From Pomphorhynchus laevis (taxonomy: Eukaryota; Acanthocephala; Palaeacanthocephala; Echinorhynchida; Pomphorhynchidae), in assembly GCA_012934845.2 (NCBI GenBank), contig WNNJ02000207.1:1-64000 (forward strand): DNA of 64,000 bases, given 5' to 3'. Position numbers and translations under genes: made by a program. Positions 63,501-64,000 of the stretch are shown here, in pieces. Numbering within the stretch: position 1 is the first letter of the stretch; the number at the start of each line of letters is the position of its first letter. The notes under the pieces are model-generated. The model was not told the DNA's origin. It did not search any database and saw only the letters and a list, made by a program, of their open reading frames with translations.

Positions 63501-63521
63501 TGTGTATATTATGTTAGATCA

Positions 63522-64000
63522 ATGAACTCGGATTTTCAACAATTGACGTCCAACGTTTCCATGGATAAACTTCTTATACCTCAACCTTTCAATCTGGATC
63601 CAGACACATCGGATTGTCAAGACGAATGGATTCACTGGCGCCAAAAGCTACAAAATTTTTTCTCGTTGCAAGTCACAGTAACAGATGACCAGAAACGATT
63701 TGTACTCATTAACTTACTGTCATCAAGACTTTACTTACTGATCAAAGATTCTAGAACATTCGACTCAGCCTTAAATATACTCGATAAGCAATTTCAGAAG
63801 CCAGTTAACGCGGTTTTTAATAGATTTCAACTGCATACTTGTCGTCAAGATAAAACGATGAATATCCAGCAATATGTGAGAAAACTTGAAGAGTTGGCAA
63901 CAAAGTGTAATTTTGAAGATGTCGATGCCGCAACTAACCGTCGAAGCCATATCATTGACGCCCTCGTCCATGGTCTACTCAATTCTTATATACGTGAGAG
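63522..64000 (+). mobile_element. Gypsy-type gag region, runs off window
   Basis: A plus-strand frame from the ATG at 63522, open to the window edge (about 159 codons). It reads KLLIPQPFNLDPDTSDCQDE, WIHWRQKLQNFFSLQVTVTD, LNILDKQFQKPVNAVFNRFQ and KTMNIQQYVRKLEELATKCN. The W..W...L..F start and the F..R.Q...E....Y...L..L...C.F block are typical of capsid regions of Ty3/Gypsy elements. It is oriented opposite to the pol piece on its left. It shows no obvious damage in the visible part; its state beyond the window is unknown. Confidence 0.7.

Noticed and set aside
1-64000. tRNA or rRNA genes, telomere repeats
   Set aside because: No tRNA-like cloverleaf with A/B boxes, no rRNA segment and no TTAGGG-type array was recognised on reading both strands.

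Overview
The window is strongly AT-rich DNA from an animal, almost certainly an invertebrate with small introns. The animal call rests on one recognisable host gene: the C-terminal two thirds of UBA5, the E1 enzyme for the ubiquitin-like protein UFM1. It is split over six minus-strand exons between 36223 and 44023, with several introns of only 48-51 bases. Nearly everything else is mobile DNA. The mixture (Penelope-like elements with GIY-YIG domains, RTE and L2/CR1-type LINEs, LINEs with a restriction-like endonuclease, Gypsy remains) together with tiny introns would fit a flatworm or another AT-rich invertebrate. The sequence alone does not settle the species.

Layout. 1-9.9 kb: decayed Penelope-like (PLE) pieces, a repeated structured unit of about 190 bases, and one possible host exon at 3.8-3.9 kb. 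9.87-12.93 kb: a LINE with a 15-base target duplication. 13.5-19.9 kb: tandem repeats and PLE ends in both orientations. 20-22.5 kb: Gypsy fossil. 22.6-24.9 kb: PLE ends. 24.97-28.16 kb: a full-length RTE LINE with an uninterrupted 1011-codon ORF and a perfect 16-base target duplication, the youngest-looking autonomous element here. 28.5-31 kb: PLEs. 31.3-33.2 kb: a decayed REL-endonuclease LINE. 36.2-44.0 kb: UBA5, its introns loaded with PLE and LINE scraps, a 208-base minisatellite, and one arm of a 947-base inverted repeat that appears identical. 45-46.7 kb: PLE. 47.0-53.4 kb: two different REL-endonuclease LINEs head to tail, sharing a nine-cysteine N-terminal motif. 53.5-61.7 kb: three copies of one two-ORF CR1/Jockey-type LINE. 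61.8-64.0 kb: Gypsy pol and gag pieces in opposite orientations.

Three things deserve attention. (1) The inverted repeat (38655-39601 / 43985-44931) begins inside a UBA5 exon and carries exon and LINE sequence; it is either a very recent duplication, a gene-converted palindrome or an assembly artefact. (2) Two divergent REL LINEs share a cysteine motif with identical spacing. (3) PLE ends carry hammerhead-like hairpins with changing but still pairing stems, and a separate dispersed unit could fold as a pseudoknot. UBA5 itself keeps its catalytic cysteine, zinc ligands, UFM1-binding motif and UFC1-binding tail, but its N-terminal half is not seen in the 20 kb upstream.

The elements do not form a pathway. 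The window reads as an insertion sink around a small host gene. All family assignments come from reading motifs; no database search was run.
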